From positions 1-64,000 of the forward strand of contig JAUILU010000009.1 in the NCBI GenBank assembly GCA_030432905.1: a DNA stretch of 64,000 nucleotides, read 5' to 3'. Shown here one piece after another: positions 10,141 through 18,650 of this stretch. Below the pieces are notes generated by a model. It was given only the letters and a program-made list of their open reading frames with translations. It did no database searches and was not told where the DNA came from. A program made the translations under genes and the position numbers. The first letter of the stretch is position 1; every line of letters starts with the position of its first letter. Origin of the DNA: Phycisphaerae bacterium. GTDB lineage: Bacteria; Planctomycetota; Phycisphaerae; Phycisphaerales; UBA1924.

Positions 10141-10992
10141 ATGCCAACCCCACAACGATTGTGCACCGTCGCCGACATCACTATCGCCCAGGGGTCGCCG
10201 CTGGCGATCATCTCTGGCCCGTGCGTGCTTGAGTCCTACGAACAGGGCCTACAGATCGGCACCGCGATGAAAGAAGCCTGCGACGACGCGGGCCTGCCCT
10301 ACATCTTCAAGGCCTCGTTCGACAAGGCCAACCGGAGCAGCATCACGAGCTACCGCGGCGCCGGTATACAGCAAGGCATCGAGTGGATCGCCGCCATCGG
10401 CAAAGAACTCGGCGTCCCGACCACCACCGACATCCACGAACCGAGCCAGGCCAAGCCCATCGCCGAGGCCATCGACCTGATCCAGATCCCCGCCTTCCTC
10501 TGCCGACAGACCGACCTGCTTCTCGCCGCCGGGCAAGCCGCCAAGGAATTCGGCAGGGCGATCAACACCAAGAAGGGCCAGTTCCTCTCGCCCGCCGAGA
10601 TGGTCGGCCCCGTCGCCAAACTCACCGAAGCCGGCCTCGACAACCAGATGCTCACCGAGCGAGGCACGTTCTTCGGCTACCACCGCCTCGTCAATGACTT
10701 CACCGGGCTCGGCGATCTCATGGAACTCAGCGCCGCCGGCGGCCCGCCGCCAGTCTGCTTCGACGTCACCCACTCGACCCAGCTCCCGGGCTCCGGCACA
10801 CAAACCGGAGGCCGACCCGAACGCGCCCCCCTGCTCGCCCGCGCCGCCACCGCCGCCGGCGTCCACGCGCTCTTCATCGAAGCACACCCCGACCCGAGCA
10901 ACGCCAAGTCCGACGGCGCGACCGTCCTCCCGCTCGAAGTCGCAGCGGTGATTATCAAGGACTGCGCCAAGCTACGTGCCGCGCTGAGCTAA
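10141..10992 (+). CDS. kdsA: 3-deoxy-8-phosphooctulonate (Kdo-8-P) synthase
   Basis: It condenses phosphoenolpyruvate with arabinose 5-phosphate to give Kdo 8-phosphate for LPS core synthesis. Conserved blocks are SGPCVLES (near residue 27), FKASFDKANRSSI, PTTTDIHEPSQA, IPAFLCRQTDLL, KKGQFLSP and FDVTHSTQLPG, with FIEAHPDPSNAKSDG near the end. The Cys in SGPCVLES is at the position that binds metal in class II (Aquifex-like) enzymes, whereas E. coli KdsA has Asn there, so a metal-dependent enzyme is predicted. The ATG at 10141 is preferred over the TTG two codons before it. No clear ribosome binding site is visible. Confidence 0.96.
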   Translation: MPTPQRLCTVADITIAQGSPLAIISGPCVLESYEQGLQIGTAMKEACDDAGLPYIFKASFDKANRSSITSYRGAGIQQGIEWIAAIGKELGVPTTTDIHEPSQAKPIAEAIDLIQIPAFLCRQTDLLLAAGQAAKEFGRAINTKKGQFLSPAEMVGPVAKLTEAGLDNQMLTERGTFFGYHRLVNDFTGLGDLMELSAAGGPPPVCFDVTHSTQLPGSGTQTGGRPERAPLLARAATAAGVHALFIEAHPDPSNAKSDGATVLPLEVAAVIIKDCAKLRAALS

Positions 10993-11016
10993 ATCTCACT
11001 CACAACTTCAATCAAC

Positions 11017-11048
11017 CAAAAGAAAAAGCCGACCCAACCGGGCCGGCT
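11017..11048 (-). terminator. Intrinsic terminator of rpmA
   Basis: On the minus strand a 9-bp stem (AGCCGGCCC with GGGTCGGCT, loop GGTT) is followed by TTTTTCTTTT. It sits about 70 nt past the rpmA stop and also lies just after the convergent kdsA gene. Confidence 0.88.
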
Positions 11049-11119
11049 CGTTCGTCTCTCTCGTCAACCTTGGCTCGAACCGAGGCTGCTCTCTCTCCCG
11101 CCTAACTGCCGGTGCGTCC

Positions 11120-11419
11120 TCAGTTGGACGACTTGCTCGCGACGTACTCGCGGAGGCTCTTGGGAGTGGCGATGTCCTTGTCGTACGGATCAACATGAAC
11201 CCGGCGGCCCTGGAAGACCACCTTGCCAAGACCCGTGGAGTACAGCGTGTCATCGTTGCCGCGACGGACCAAGAAACCGGGTTGGAACTTGGTGCCGCAC
11301 TGGCGGATGATGATCGCGCCCGGCTTGGCAGTTTCGCCGCCGTAAAGCTTCACACCGCGGTACTGCGGGTTTGATTCACGACCGTTGCGGGTTGAACCCT
11401 GGCCTTTCTTATGTGCCAT
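11120..11419 (-). CDS. rpmA: 50S ribosomal protein bL27
   Basis: A 99-residue L27. The start is the ATG at 11419, giving [16 protein letters not shown], the classical N terminus that reaches toward the peptidyl transferase centre, followed by [19 protein letters not shown] and [15 protein letters not shown]. The open frame extends 52 codons further upstream but that stretch has no L27 similarity. An AAAGGG lies about 10 nt before the ATG. The family is usually encoded next to rplU (bL21), which is absent here; the neighbour on the same strand is an exported protein gene 97 bp upstream. Confidence 0.96.
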   Translation of the reverse strand: MAHKKGQGSTRNGRESNPQYRGVKLYGGETAKPGAIIIRQCGTKFQPGFLVRRGNDDTLYSTGLGKVVFQGRRVHVDPYDKDIATPKSLREYVASKSSN

Positions 11420-11516
11420 TGACGAAGCCCTTTGTGCTGCTGACTCGTTTCCTGCCCACCTGAGCGGAACAGGATCGTAGACCCCTACCTCTGATTCTTC
11501 CAGTTGATCGGCTGCC

Positions 11517-12155
11517 CTACCGCATAATCCAGCGCTGGGCCTTGGGCTTGATGGGTTCGGACCCCCGCAGCTCAAGCGAGCCGGGCATGTCGTACTGGAC
11601 CATCATGGTCTTGCGGAGCGTGACCTCAGTGGTCTCGCCCGTCTCCGGGTTCTCGAACTCGATTTTGGTCGTCTCGCCGCTGAAACCGGCCGCATAGATC
11701 GATATCTCATCGATGTCCAGATCGCCCACCGGCCAGATGACCAGCCCGTCCTTGGCGTTCTCTTTGCCCTGAAGCAGAGTGCCCAGAATCGCGATCTGGC
11801 CCTCAAGGAATGGGTTGTCGAGGCGGTCGAGCATCTCCTGCTTCACAGCGCGGGGCACGTCCTTGCCGGCCCGGAACAACTCGCCCTCGTCTGTGCCAAG
11901 CTCAAAGACTGGTGCAAACGCCTGATCCTCGCCCGAGTTGTTCGTGACCCGGTACGTGAGGTAGTAGTACATGCGCGAGCCGGTCGCCTCGGTCTCGACC
12001 GTCGCCACGCGGAGCGGGCCGACGTCAAGATCGAGCTGCCAGCGCTTGGGCAGCGGGTCCGGCTCAGGCGGACGGGTCCAACCGAGAGCGGTCGCGGTCA
12101 GGACAGTGAGCACACATGCAGCCGCGGCTGCAAACCGCGAGCGGGTCATACGCAT
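11517..12155 (-). CDS. Exported protein of unknown function
   Basis: I do not recognise this 212-residue protein. It starts with a signal peptide (MRMTRSRF, then an Ala/Val/Leu-rich core ending near ALGWT), so it is probably periplasmic or membrane-associated. The mature part is predicted beta-rich, with a [15 protein letters not shown] segment typical of an immunoglobulin-like or DUF11-type fold, and later [20 protein letters not shown], suggesting a second beta domain. It is followed by rpmA on the same strand. No cysteine pair or catalytic motif is visible. Confidence 0.7.
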   Translation of the reverse strand: MRMTRSRFAAAAACVLTVLTATALGWTRPPEPDPLPKRWQLDLDVGPLRVATVETEATGSRMYYYLTYRVTNNSGEDQAFAPVFELGTDEGELFRAGKDVPRAVKQEMLDRLDNPFLEGQIAILGTLLQGKENAKDGLVIWPVGDLDIDEISIYAAGFSGETTKIEFENPETGETTEVTLRKTMMVQYDMPGSLELRGSEPIKPKAQRWIMR

Positions 12156-12247
12156 GGCCGAATCTCCGAAACTGACGAGCGAACGGTTCCATCCACCGGG
12201 AAAGGCTCCATTTCACTCAGTCACCAGCGTAGTCTACGGCCAAAGCC

Positions 12248-13243
12248 ATGGCCAGACACCCCCAAACCAACACGACCTCCATTCAACCGGAACAAATCCC
12301 AGAAGACCTCCTGCTCCAAGCCGCCATGAGGCTCATCCCCGCGGCCCCGCACGAGCGTGAAATCGTCGCCCGCCGCTTCCTCGCCGGGGCCAAGGCGTCG
12401 GGTTACGACCTGGGGAACCTCTGGGGCGTGATCGACCGAGCCGAGGATCCCGCCACGGTCCGAGAAGTCTGCATGGCCATCGCTGGCCCGGGCCGAACCG
12501 CGATGCTCTTCGCCTCCAATCCCGCCCCAGACTCCACTGGCTCGGGCGATTCACAGGCCCGCCAGGACCGCGCCGCCAGCATCGTCGCCGCCGCGGCCAA
12601 CCTAAACCCAGACCTCGTCTCGATCTGCCAGGCCCTGCCTGAGCCTTACGAGTTCTGGGCCATCGACGCCTTCCGCGACGCCGGTTTCACGCACGTCGGC
12701 GAGCTTGCGTATCTGGAAACCAAGCTCCAAAGCCGAAAGAACCAGAACTCGGCGACCATCAACTGGCCCCCCGGCGTGCTCGTCCGGCCCATACAGGACG
12801 ATCTCCTGCCCGGAAGCCCAGACCACACCCGGCTCAAGCGGGTCCTCGACGCGTCTTACCAGGACACCCTCGACTGCCCCGAGCTCTGCGGCCTGCGCGA
12901 CACCGACGACGTCATTGAGAGTCACCGCGCAACGGGTGACTTTGACCAGCAACGCTGGCTACTGGCGTTCAAAGATCAGCAGCCCATCGGCTGCGCGCTG
13001 GTCAGCATGATCCCCGAGAACAACACCGCCGAGCTTGTGTACATCGGGCTGGCGCCAGAGGGCCGGGGGATGGGCCTCGCCAAGTCGCTTTTACAGCGGG
13101 AAATCGCCGATTTTTCGAGGCTCGGCGCGGAGAAGATGGTGTGCGCCGTGGACCGCAGAAACGCGCCCGCGCTCGCGCTGTATAACGCGTTCGGGTTCAC
13201 CGAGTTCTCGGCGCGCGATGCGTGGGTCAAACCGAACAAGTAG
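12248..13243 (+). CDS. GNAT-family N-acetyltransferase
   Basis: The C-terminal part (about residues 175-331) is a GNAT domain: the acetyl-CoA pyrophosphate-binding loop is in VYIGLAPEGRGMGLAKSLL, followed by MVCAVDRRNAPALALYNAFGF, which is the usual motif B with an NxxAxxLYxxxGF-type end. The N-terminal half (about 20-150) is poorly conserved and includes a second, degenerate GNAT-like half (AIDAFRDAGFTHVGELAYLE), so a tandem GNAT is possible. The acceptor substrate is unknown. The gene is upstream of dnaA on the same strand, separated by 341 bp. Confidence 0.85.
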   Translation: MARHPQTNTTSIQPEQIPEDLLLQAAMRLIPAAPHEREIVARRFLAGAKASGYDLGNLWGVIDRAEDPATVREVCMAIAGPGRTAMLFASNPAPDSTGSGDSQARQDRAASIVAAAANLNPDLVSICQALPEPYEFWAIDAFRDAGFTHVGELAYLETKLQSRKNQNSATINWPPGVLVRPIQDDLLPGSPDHTRLKRVLDASYQDTLDCPELCGLRDTDDVIESHRATGDFDQQRWLLAFKDQQPIGCALVSMIPENNTAELVYIGLAPEGRGMGLAKSLLQREIADFSRLGAEKMVCAVDRRNAPALALYNAFGFTEFSARDAWVKPNK

Positions 13244-13584
13244 TTTCGTCCACGGGATGTACACGCGATCTGTGTAAAGCGTGGATAAAGACTTTTCGGC
13301 GCGCAAGTTCTTATGCGCAGCAGATCAGCGGCTTACCAAGCGGGTTTTGAGCGATCAGAGTGTTTGCTGTAACAAAGAACATGCCCTAGGCTGTGGGCCG
13401 TTGCACGGAGCGCGACGGGCCCGATACTCAGGGCCACTCCTGGGGCATGGATAGCAACCTCATCACGAAACATATGTGCGGCTAAGAGCAAAAGGGACCT
13501 CCCTCCTGCTCCGGGCGATCAGAGCGCACATTCACTGGAACCGCACACGCGTCGGCCCCATTCGGGCCGGGAGAGGGGACGGAC
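13244..13584 (+). other. Gene-free region upstream of dnaA, candidate regulatory/origin region
   Basis: These 341 bases hold no supported gene. One near-consensus DnaA box is visible, CGTGGATAA at 13280-13288 (consensus TGTGGATAA, one mismatch). A possible promoter is TTGCTG (13364-13369), 17 bp, TAGGCT (13387-13392); the -10 is weak. No dense DnaA-box cluster or obvious AT-rich unwinding element is seen, so an origin here is only a possibility. A GAGAGGGG ribosome binding site ends the region. Confidence 0.4.
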
Positions 13585-15204
13585 TTGGTGGAGTCCACGG
13601 CACGCACAGCTTCGAGCACAACCTCAAACAGAGAGTCGGCAACCAGCAAAACCAACAACAAGCCGGGACGCCAGGAACCGATCGGCAAGGCCAAACCGCT
13701 CGGCGGCGCACCCAAGGCTCGCCGCGCCAAGGCCATCAAGGTTGTCACCCCGAACACTGTCGCCTCGACCGCGAATGCTTCGCCGTTCGTCACCACTCTG
13801 CTTGAACAGCTCTGTGCCGAGTTCGGCGAAGAACGCGTCCACCGCTACTTCAACGAGAAAGCCCGCGTCCAACTCGTCGGCGACAAGCTCGACATCGCGG
13901 TCCCTACCTCATTCCACGCCGATCTGCTCGAACGCCGATTCGGCAAGAAGCTCCGCGACATCCTGTGCGACATCGCACCGGACCGCACGCCGGCCGTCGA
14001 GTTCCGAATCGACCCGCTCCAGTTCCCGGGCCTCGACGACCCGGACCTGGTACCCCAGCAAAAACCCGCCAAGGCCAAGCCCTCGCAGAGCCTCGCCCGC
14101 TCGCGCTCGGCGCGCAACGTCTTCGACGAACGCAACGACCTCGACCGCTACGTCGTCGGCGAATCGAACGAGATCGCGTTCGACGCGGCGTGCCAGATCG
14201 CTGACCTCTCGGGCAACCCCGCATTTTCTCGCCTCTTCCTGCACAGCGAGTGCGGCCTCGGCAAGACGCACCTGCTCCGCGGCATCGCACGCAAGGTCCT
14301 CGCGCAGAACCCAACCGCCCGCGTCCGCTACGTCCCCGCGGAAGCATTCACCAACGAGTACATCGCCTCGGTCCAGGCCGGCAATGTCGATTCGTTCCGC
14401 AAGCGTTACCGCGGGCTCGACCTCCTCTGCCTCGACGACATCCACTTCCTCTCGCGCAAGAACGCGACGCAGGTCGAGCTGCTGCACACCTTCGACGCCA
14501 TCGACCTCGGCGGCTCGCGCCTCGTCCTCGCGTCCGATGGCCACCCGTCGCAGATCGAGTCGCTCTCGAAGGGACTCGTCAACCGCTTCCTCTCGGGACT
14601 CGTTGTTCAGGTCCATACGCCCAACGCGGCGCTCCGCAAACGCCTTGTCTGCGAGTTCGCCACCCGGCGCGGGCTGCGCCTCGACGAAGCTTCCGCGATG
14701 CGCCTGGTCGAAGACCCGGAGCACGGCACCTGGACCGTCCGCGAGCTCGAGGGCGCACTGACCCGGATCGCCGCGGCTGCGGGCGTCATCAGCGACCGCA
14801 CACCCGAGGGCAAGATCCCGGCGCACGTCATCGACCGGGCGCTCAGCGCACTGGGCAAGGCCAACGCCAACCCGGTCCGCGCGATCCGCTTCGAGAACGT
14901 CCGCGACTGCGTCTGCCAGACTCTCGAAGTCGAGCACAAGGACCTTGGCGCCAGCGGCAGGCACAAACGCGTCGTCATGGCCCGCGCCATCATCACGCTG
15001 CTCTGCAAGAAAACAACCACGCTCAGCTACCCCGAGATCGCACGAAAGATGGGCAAGACCAACCACTCGACGGTCATCACCGCCCACCAGCGCATCGAGA
15101 AGCAGCTCGGCGACACCGTCAGCCTCGGGCTCATGGTCGATGGCATGTCCATCCAGCAGCTCGCCGACAGCATCGAGCGCCGCGTCCGCCAGCCGATGGC
15201 ATAA
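13585..15204 (+). CDS. dnaA: Chromosomal replication initiator protein DnaA
   Basis: DnaA binds DnaA boxes at the origin, oligomerises with ATP and opens the duplex. Domain I (about residues 70-125: TTLLEQLCAEFGEERVHRYF), a linker, the AAA+ domain III (about 180-400) with LLCLDDIHFL as Walker B, and domain IV with the DNA-binding helix-turn-helix and GKTNHSTVITA signature are all present. The N-terminal tail of about 65 residues before domain I is Ala/Thr/Lys-rich and unusual. The P-loop reads SECGLGKT (221-228), with Ser where the family has Gly. The start is TTG at 13585 or GTG at 13588, both behind GAGAGGGG. No dnaN follows. Confidence 0.96.
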   Translation: MVESTARTASSTTSNRESATSKTNNKPGRQEPIGKAKPLGGAPKARRAKAIKVVTPNTVASTANASPFVTTLLEQLCAEFGEERVHRYFNEKARVQLVGDKLDIAVPTSFHADLLERRFGKKLRDILCDIAPDRTPAVEFRIDPLQFPGLDDPDLVPQQKPAKAKPSQSLARSRSARNVFDERNDLDRYVVGESNEIAFDAACQIADLSGNPAFSRLFLHSECGLGKTHLLRGIARKVLAQNPTARVRYVPAEAFTNEYIASVQAGNVDSFRKRYRGLDLLCLDDIHFLSRKNATQVELLHTFDAIDLGGSRLVLASDGHPSQIESLSKGLVNRFLSGLVVQVHTPNAALRKRLVCEFATRRGLRLDEASAMRLVEDPEHGTWTVRELEGALTRIAAAAGVISDRTPEGKIPAHVIDRALSALGKANANPVRAIRFENVRDCVCQTLEVEHKDLGASGRHKRVVMARAIITLLCKKTTTLSYPEIARKMGKTNHSTVITAHQRIEKQLGDTVSLGLMVDGMSIQQLADSIERRVRQPMA

Positions 15205-15316
15205 GTTCGCGGACCCGGACCGCGTCAACTCCCCCACCGGTACCGGCTGTAAGGTCCGATCACAAGACTTGTGTGCCCGCTAGACCTCGTTTCGCTGGCC
15301 CCCTGCACCGCTGTTT

Positions 15317-16957
15317 GTGAGATCCTGCAATGTGGGGATCCGTAGATACATTCTGACAGCAGCGTGCGCCGCGTCGGCTCTGAGTGCGCACGCGCAGGAC
15401 GTCGTGTTTGTTCCATCGTGCGAGCCGATGGTCCGGGTTCTAAAGGACTCGTACTGCTCGCCGGATGACCTAATGCGCGCCCGGTCGATCTCATGGCTCC
15501 GTGAGCGGACCACCCCCGCCGCGTTCCAGGTTCTTTATCGAGCAAAGAACGACCCTACTGAGATCGTCCGCGCCGAGGCGATGCTCGGTCTTTCCGAGAT
15601 CGCCCCCGAGTACCGGCTCGACGCGTTCCAGATGCGCAACATCGAGCCGCCCGAGCGTGCGGAGCTGATCAGACGAGCCGCCGACGAGGGGCAGATCGAC
15701 GAGGTCTCGCTCCGTTCGATCGCGTCGGACAGCAGCGCATCGGGCATCGAACGCGCCCAGGCGTTGCAGGAACTCACGCGACTCAACGCAGAAGTCACAA
15801 AAGAAGCATGGGTGCCCCTGCTCGGCGTGGACGACGATCGCACCCGCCTGATCGCGGCGCTCGCGGTCGTCACAACCGAGCCCGAATCGCGTTCGGTCGC
15901 GCTCGCGCAGGACCACGCGATATCGCTCCTGCGCCAAGGCGTCGTCGATGCGTCCGGCGGCAAGATCTCAACCGTCATCGACACACTGCAAGCCGCCCGG
16001 CGCGCACCGACCGAGCCGCTGGCCGACTGGGCGAGCGCCCTCATGAACGCGTGCAAGGAGCTCGACACCCCTGAGCAGCGATTGGTCTGGCGTGAAGCTA
16101 TGCGCACGCTGCTCGCCGTCGATCCGAACAAGGCGGGCCTCCAGTTGCAGTGGAACCGGGCGTGGAGCCAAGCCGAGTCCTCACCCGGCGACGCGACCAC
16201 GCTCGCGTTCTGGGCGTTCGAGGCCGCCTGCTCTAGAGAAGATCACAGCATCCAAACCCCAGCGTGGCTCGTCCAATCGATCCGCGGCACGAGCACAGGC
16301 GACGGCGACCTGCTCTCGCTCATCGCCGACTGTCTCGAAGACTTGTCGATGGGCCAAGTCCTCGGAGCCGAGCAACTCGTGGCGATCATCGAAGCCGGCG
16401 GCATCCGTGTCCGCGCGCATTCGTTCATGATGCTCACGTCGCTCCCGAGCGAGACCCGTGCACCGGCTCTTGTTTCGCTGCTCACGAACGCGAACGAGAA
16501 CAAACTCGATGCCTGGCTTGTCAGGTCGGCCGCCGATGAACTCGCGCAGATCGACCCCGCCGCCGCGGCTTCGCTTCTGGCCTCGGCCTGCGAATCCGAA
16601 AGCGAGGACCTGGCGATCGCGTTCGTGCTCGCAGGGGTGTGGTCGGAAACGGCAGCACAGAGCCAGCGGCTTCACCTGATGAGGTCACTCGTCGAGGCCG
16701 AGCAACTGGTCGAGGGCCCACGCAGCGAGCACCGCGCTGACCTCGCCGACGAGATGGCGCAGATCGCAGCCGAAGACAGTGGGTTCGCGTTCCCGATCCG
16801 CGCCGAGGCGGCCTGGCTTGCCATGGTCCTCCGCGACCAGACCTCGGAAGCCATGGCCCACCTGCCAAGACGCCAGAACTCCCTGCCCAGCGACTTGAGC
16901 CCAGAGGGCGAGCATGCCGATAGCCCACTGCAATGGGCCCAGATGCAATACCCCTGA
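15317..16957 (+). CDS. Exported HEAT-like helical repeat protein
   Basis: I do not recognise a named family. The N terminus is a signal peptide (GIRRYILTAACAASALSAHAQ, with cleavage after AHA likely). The rest is almost all alpha-helical, with repeated AEAMLGLSEIAP-, QALQELTRLN- and LIAALAVVT-like units of about 30-40 residues that resemble HEAT/Armadillo-type repeats, so a periplasmic binding scaffold is likely. The start is uncertain between GTG at 15317 and GTG at 15332. The 3' end overlaps the DegT aminotransferase gene by 25 bp, so the two may be translationally coupled. Confidence 0.7.
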   Translation: MRSCNVGIRRYILTAACAASALSAHAQDVVFVPSCEPMVRVLKDSYCSPDDLMRARSISWLRERTTPAAFQVLYRAKNDPTEIVRAEAMLGLSEIAPEYRLDAFQMRNIEPPERAELIRRAADEGQIDEVSLRSIASDSSASGIERAQALQELTRLNAEVTKEAWVPLLGVDDDRTRLIAALAVVTTEPESRSVALAQDHAISLLRQGVVDASGGKISTVIDTLQAARRAPTEPLADWASALMNACKELDTPEQRLVWREAMRTLLAVDPNKAGLQLQWNRAWSQAESSPGDATTLAFWAFEAACSREDHSIQTPAWLVQSIRGTSTGDGDLLSLIADCLEDLSMGQVLGAEQLVAIIEAGGIRVRAHSFMMLTSLPSETRAPALVSLLTNANENKLDAWLVRSAADELAQIDPAAAASLLASACESESEDLAIAFVLAGVWSETAAQSQRLHLMRSLVEAEQLVEGPRSEHRADLADEMAQIAAEDSGFAFPIRAEAAWLAMVLRDQTSEAMAHLPRRQNSLPSDLSPEGEHADSPLQWAQMQYP

Positions 16958-18105
16958 GTAAACCCGACGTCGGACCGCTCGAGATGGAGCTGGTCCAAGA
17001 GGTCATCCGCAGCGGCAGGCTCGCCATCGGGCCGATGACCGAGCGGTTCGAGCGGCTGGTCGCCAGCAAGGCCGGGTGCCACAACGGCGTCGCCGTCAGC
17101 TCCGGCACCGCCGGTCTTCACCTGCTCATGCAAGCCATGGACATCGGCATCGGCGACGAGGTCATCACCACGCCGCTGAGCTTCATCGCCTCGGCGAACC
17201 CGATCGTCTACGTCGGCGCGCGTCCTGTCTTCGTGGACATCTGTCCCAAGACGCTCAACATGGACCCCAAGAAAATCGAGGCCGCGATCTCGCCAAGGAC
17301 AAAGGCGATCGTCGCGGTCGAAGCGTTCGGTAACCCTGCGTACATGGACGAGTACGCACGTATCGCCGCAAAGCACGAGATCCCGCTCATCGAAGACTCC
17401 TGCGAAGCGCTCGGCACAACACACAAGGGTCGACCCTGCGGCAGCTTCGGCAGAGCGGGAGTCTTCGGCTTCTACCCGAACAAGCAGATCACCACCGGCG
17501 AGGGCGGCATGATCGTCACCGACGACACCCACCTCGCCGACATCTGCAAGTCCCTCCGAAACCAGGGCCGGGACGTCTTTCCCGACAGCGCCAGCGAAGG
17601 GCAAAAACTCGGAGCCTGGCTCCAGCACCCGAGGATCGGCTACAACTACCGGATGGGCGAGATGGCAGCCGCCATGGGCTGCGGCCAGATGCGCCGATTC
17701 GACGAGATGATGGCCAACCGCGAACGCGTCGCCCGTCTCTACATGCACCGGCTCGCGGGCACCGAGTCGCTCGTCCTGCCGACCATCGAGCCCGAATCAG
17801 AAATGACCTGGTTCGTCTTCGTCGTCCGGCTCACGACCGACTACACCGTTGACGACCGCGACCGCATCGTCGAGGGCCTCCGCTTGCACGACATCGGCAG
17901 CGCGACGTACTTCCCGTGCATCCATCTCCAGCCGCCCTACCGCGAGAAATTCGGCTTCAAAGAGGGCGACTTCCCGATCGCCGAGAGCGTCAGCAACCGC
18001 ACGATCGCCCTCCCCTTCTTCAACGACATGACCGAGCAGGAGGTGGACCTGATCTGCCAGACTCTCGAGGTCATGATCAGCAGGCAGAACCTCCGCAGGA
18101 CCTAG
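16933..18105 (+). CDS. DegT/DnrJ/EryC1/StrS-family PLP aminotransferase
   Basis: A fold-type I PLP enzyme of 390 residues of the sugar aminotransferase family, which aminates nucleotide-linked keto-sugars for cell-surface glycans. It has LSKPDVGPLEMELVQEVI at the start, AVSSGTAGLHLLMQA for cofactor phosphate binding, TTPLSFIASANPIVYVGARP, the PLP-facing Asp in LIEDSCEALG, and the Schiff-base Lys in GFYPNKQITTGEGG. The C-terminal GYNYRMGEMAAAMG and YFPCIHLQPPYRE segments are typical. The substrate is unknown. It overlaps the upstream exported-protein gene and is followed by rpmB. Confidence 0.95.
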   Translation: MGPDAIPLSKPDVGPLEMELVQEVIRSGRLAIGPMTERFERLVASKAGCHNGVAVSSGTAGLHLLMQAMDIGIGDEVITTPLSFIASANPIVYVGARPVFVDICPKTLNMDPKKIEAAISPRTKAIVAVEAFGNPAYMDEYARIAAKHEIPLIEDSCEALGTTHKGRPCGSFGRAGVFGFYPNKQITTGEGGMIVTDDTHLADICKSLRNQGRDVFPDSASEGQKLGAWLQHPRIGYNYRMGEMAAAMGCGQMRRFDEMMANRERVARLYMHRLAGTESLVLPTIEPESEMTWFVFVVRLTTDYTVDDRDRIVEGLRLHDIGSATYFPCIHLQPPYREKFGFKEGDFPIAESVSNRTIALPFFNDMTEQEVDLICQTLEVMISRQNLRRT

Positions 18106-18131
18106 AGCCTCAGATCAGCAAGACGTTGCGG

Positions 18132-18159
18132 TTGAATCGGGGGCTGTCAGCGCTACACT
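18132..18159 (+). promoter_or_regulatory. Predicted sigma-70-type promoter of rpmB
   Basis: TTGAAT (18132-18137), 16 bp, TACACT (18154-18159). The ten bases GCGCTACACT around the -10 are identical to those at the 16S rRNA promoter. The inferred start leaves a leader of roughly 80 nt before rpmB. Confidence 0.65.
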
Positions 18160-18247
18160 TGCTGCCCGAGATCGGCAGTGGGTCTGTCTCGGATCGGCCT
18201 TGGATTAGGCGAATTTCAACCGAACATCGGAAGCCCGGAGCGCTGTT

Positions 18248-18529
18248 ATGCCTTACGAATGCCACTACACCGGCAAGAAGACCACCTTTGGCAAGAAGCG
18301 TGCGTACTCGGGTCAGAAGATCACCAAGGGCGGTTTCGGCCTGAAAACGACGGGTATCAGCCGTCGCACCTTCCGCCCCAACCTGCACAAGATGACCGCG
18401 ATGGTTGACGGCAAGCCCCAACGCATCGTCGTCTCGGCCAAGGCTGTCCGGATGGGCCTCGTCGAGCGTCCGCTCAAGCGGAAGTACGGCTACACCCGCC
18501 AGCAGAAGGAAGCCGCCGGCGAGAACTAA
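18248..18529 (+). CDS. rpmB: 50S ribosomal protein bL28
   Basis: A 93-residue L28 with the typical zinc-less form: YECHYTGKKTTFGK at the N terminus, SRRTFRPNLHKM, the GKPQRIVVSAKAVRMGL stretch and a basic C terminus. GGAG lies 8 nt before the ATG. It is a single-gene unit with its own predicted promoter and a perfect terminator hairpin 48 nt after the stop; the family is often paired with rpmG, which is absent here. Confidence 0.95.
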   Translation: MPYECHYTGKKTTFGKKRAYSGQKITKGGFGLKTTGISRRTFRPNLHKMTAMVDGKPQRIVVSAKAVRMGLVERPLKRKYGYTRQQKEAAGEN

Positions 18530-18577
18530 TCGCCCGCGATTCCCAAGAATCTGCCCGAAAAAACCCAAAACCACCGC

Positions 18578-18602
18578 AAACCGCCGATGAACTCGGCGGT
18601 TT
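18578..18602 (+). terminator. Intrinsic terminator of rpmB
   Basis: A perfect 10-bp stem (AAACCGCCGA with TCGGCGGTTT, loop TGAAC) followed by GTTTAC. The stem ends in TTT and is preceded by an A-rich run. Confidence 0.82.
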
Positions 18603-18650
18603 GTTTACAATGGGGGTCAGGCCATCGGTGTGGCCGCGGAGCAGGACGCG

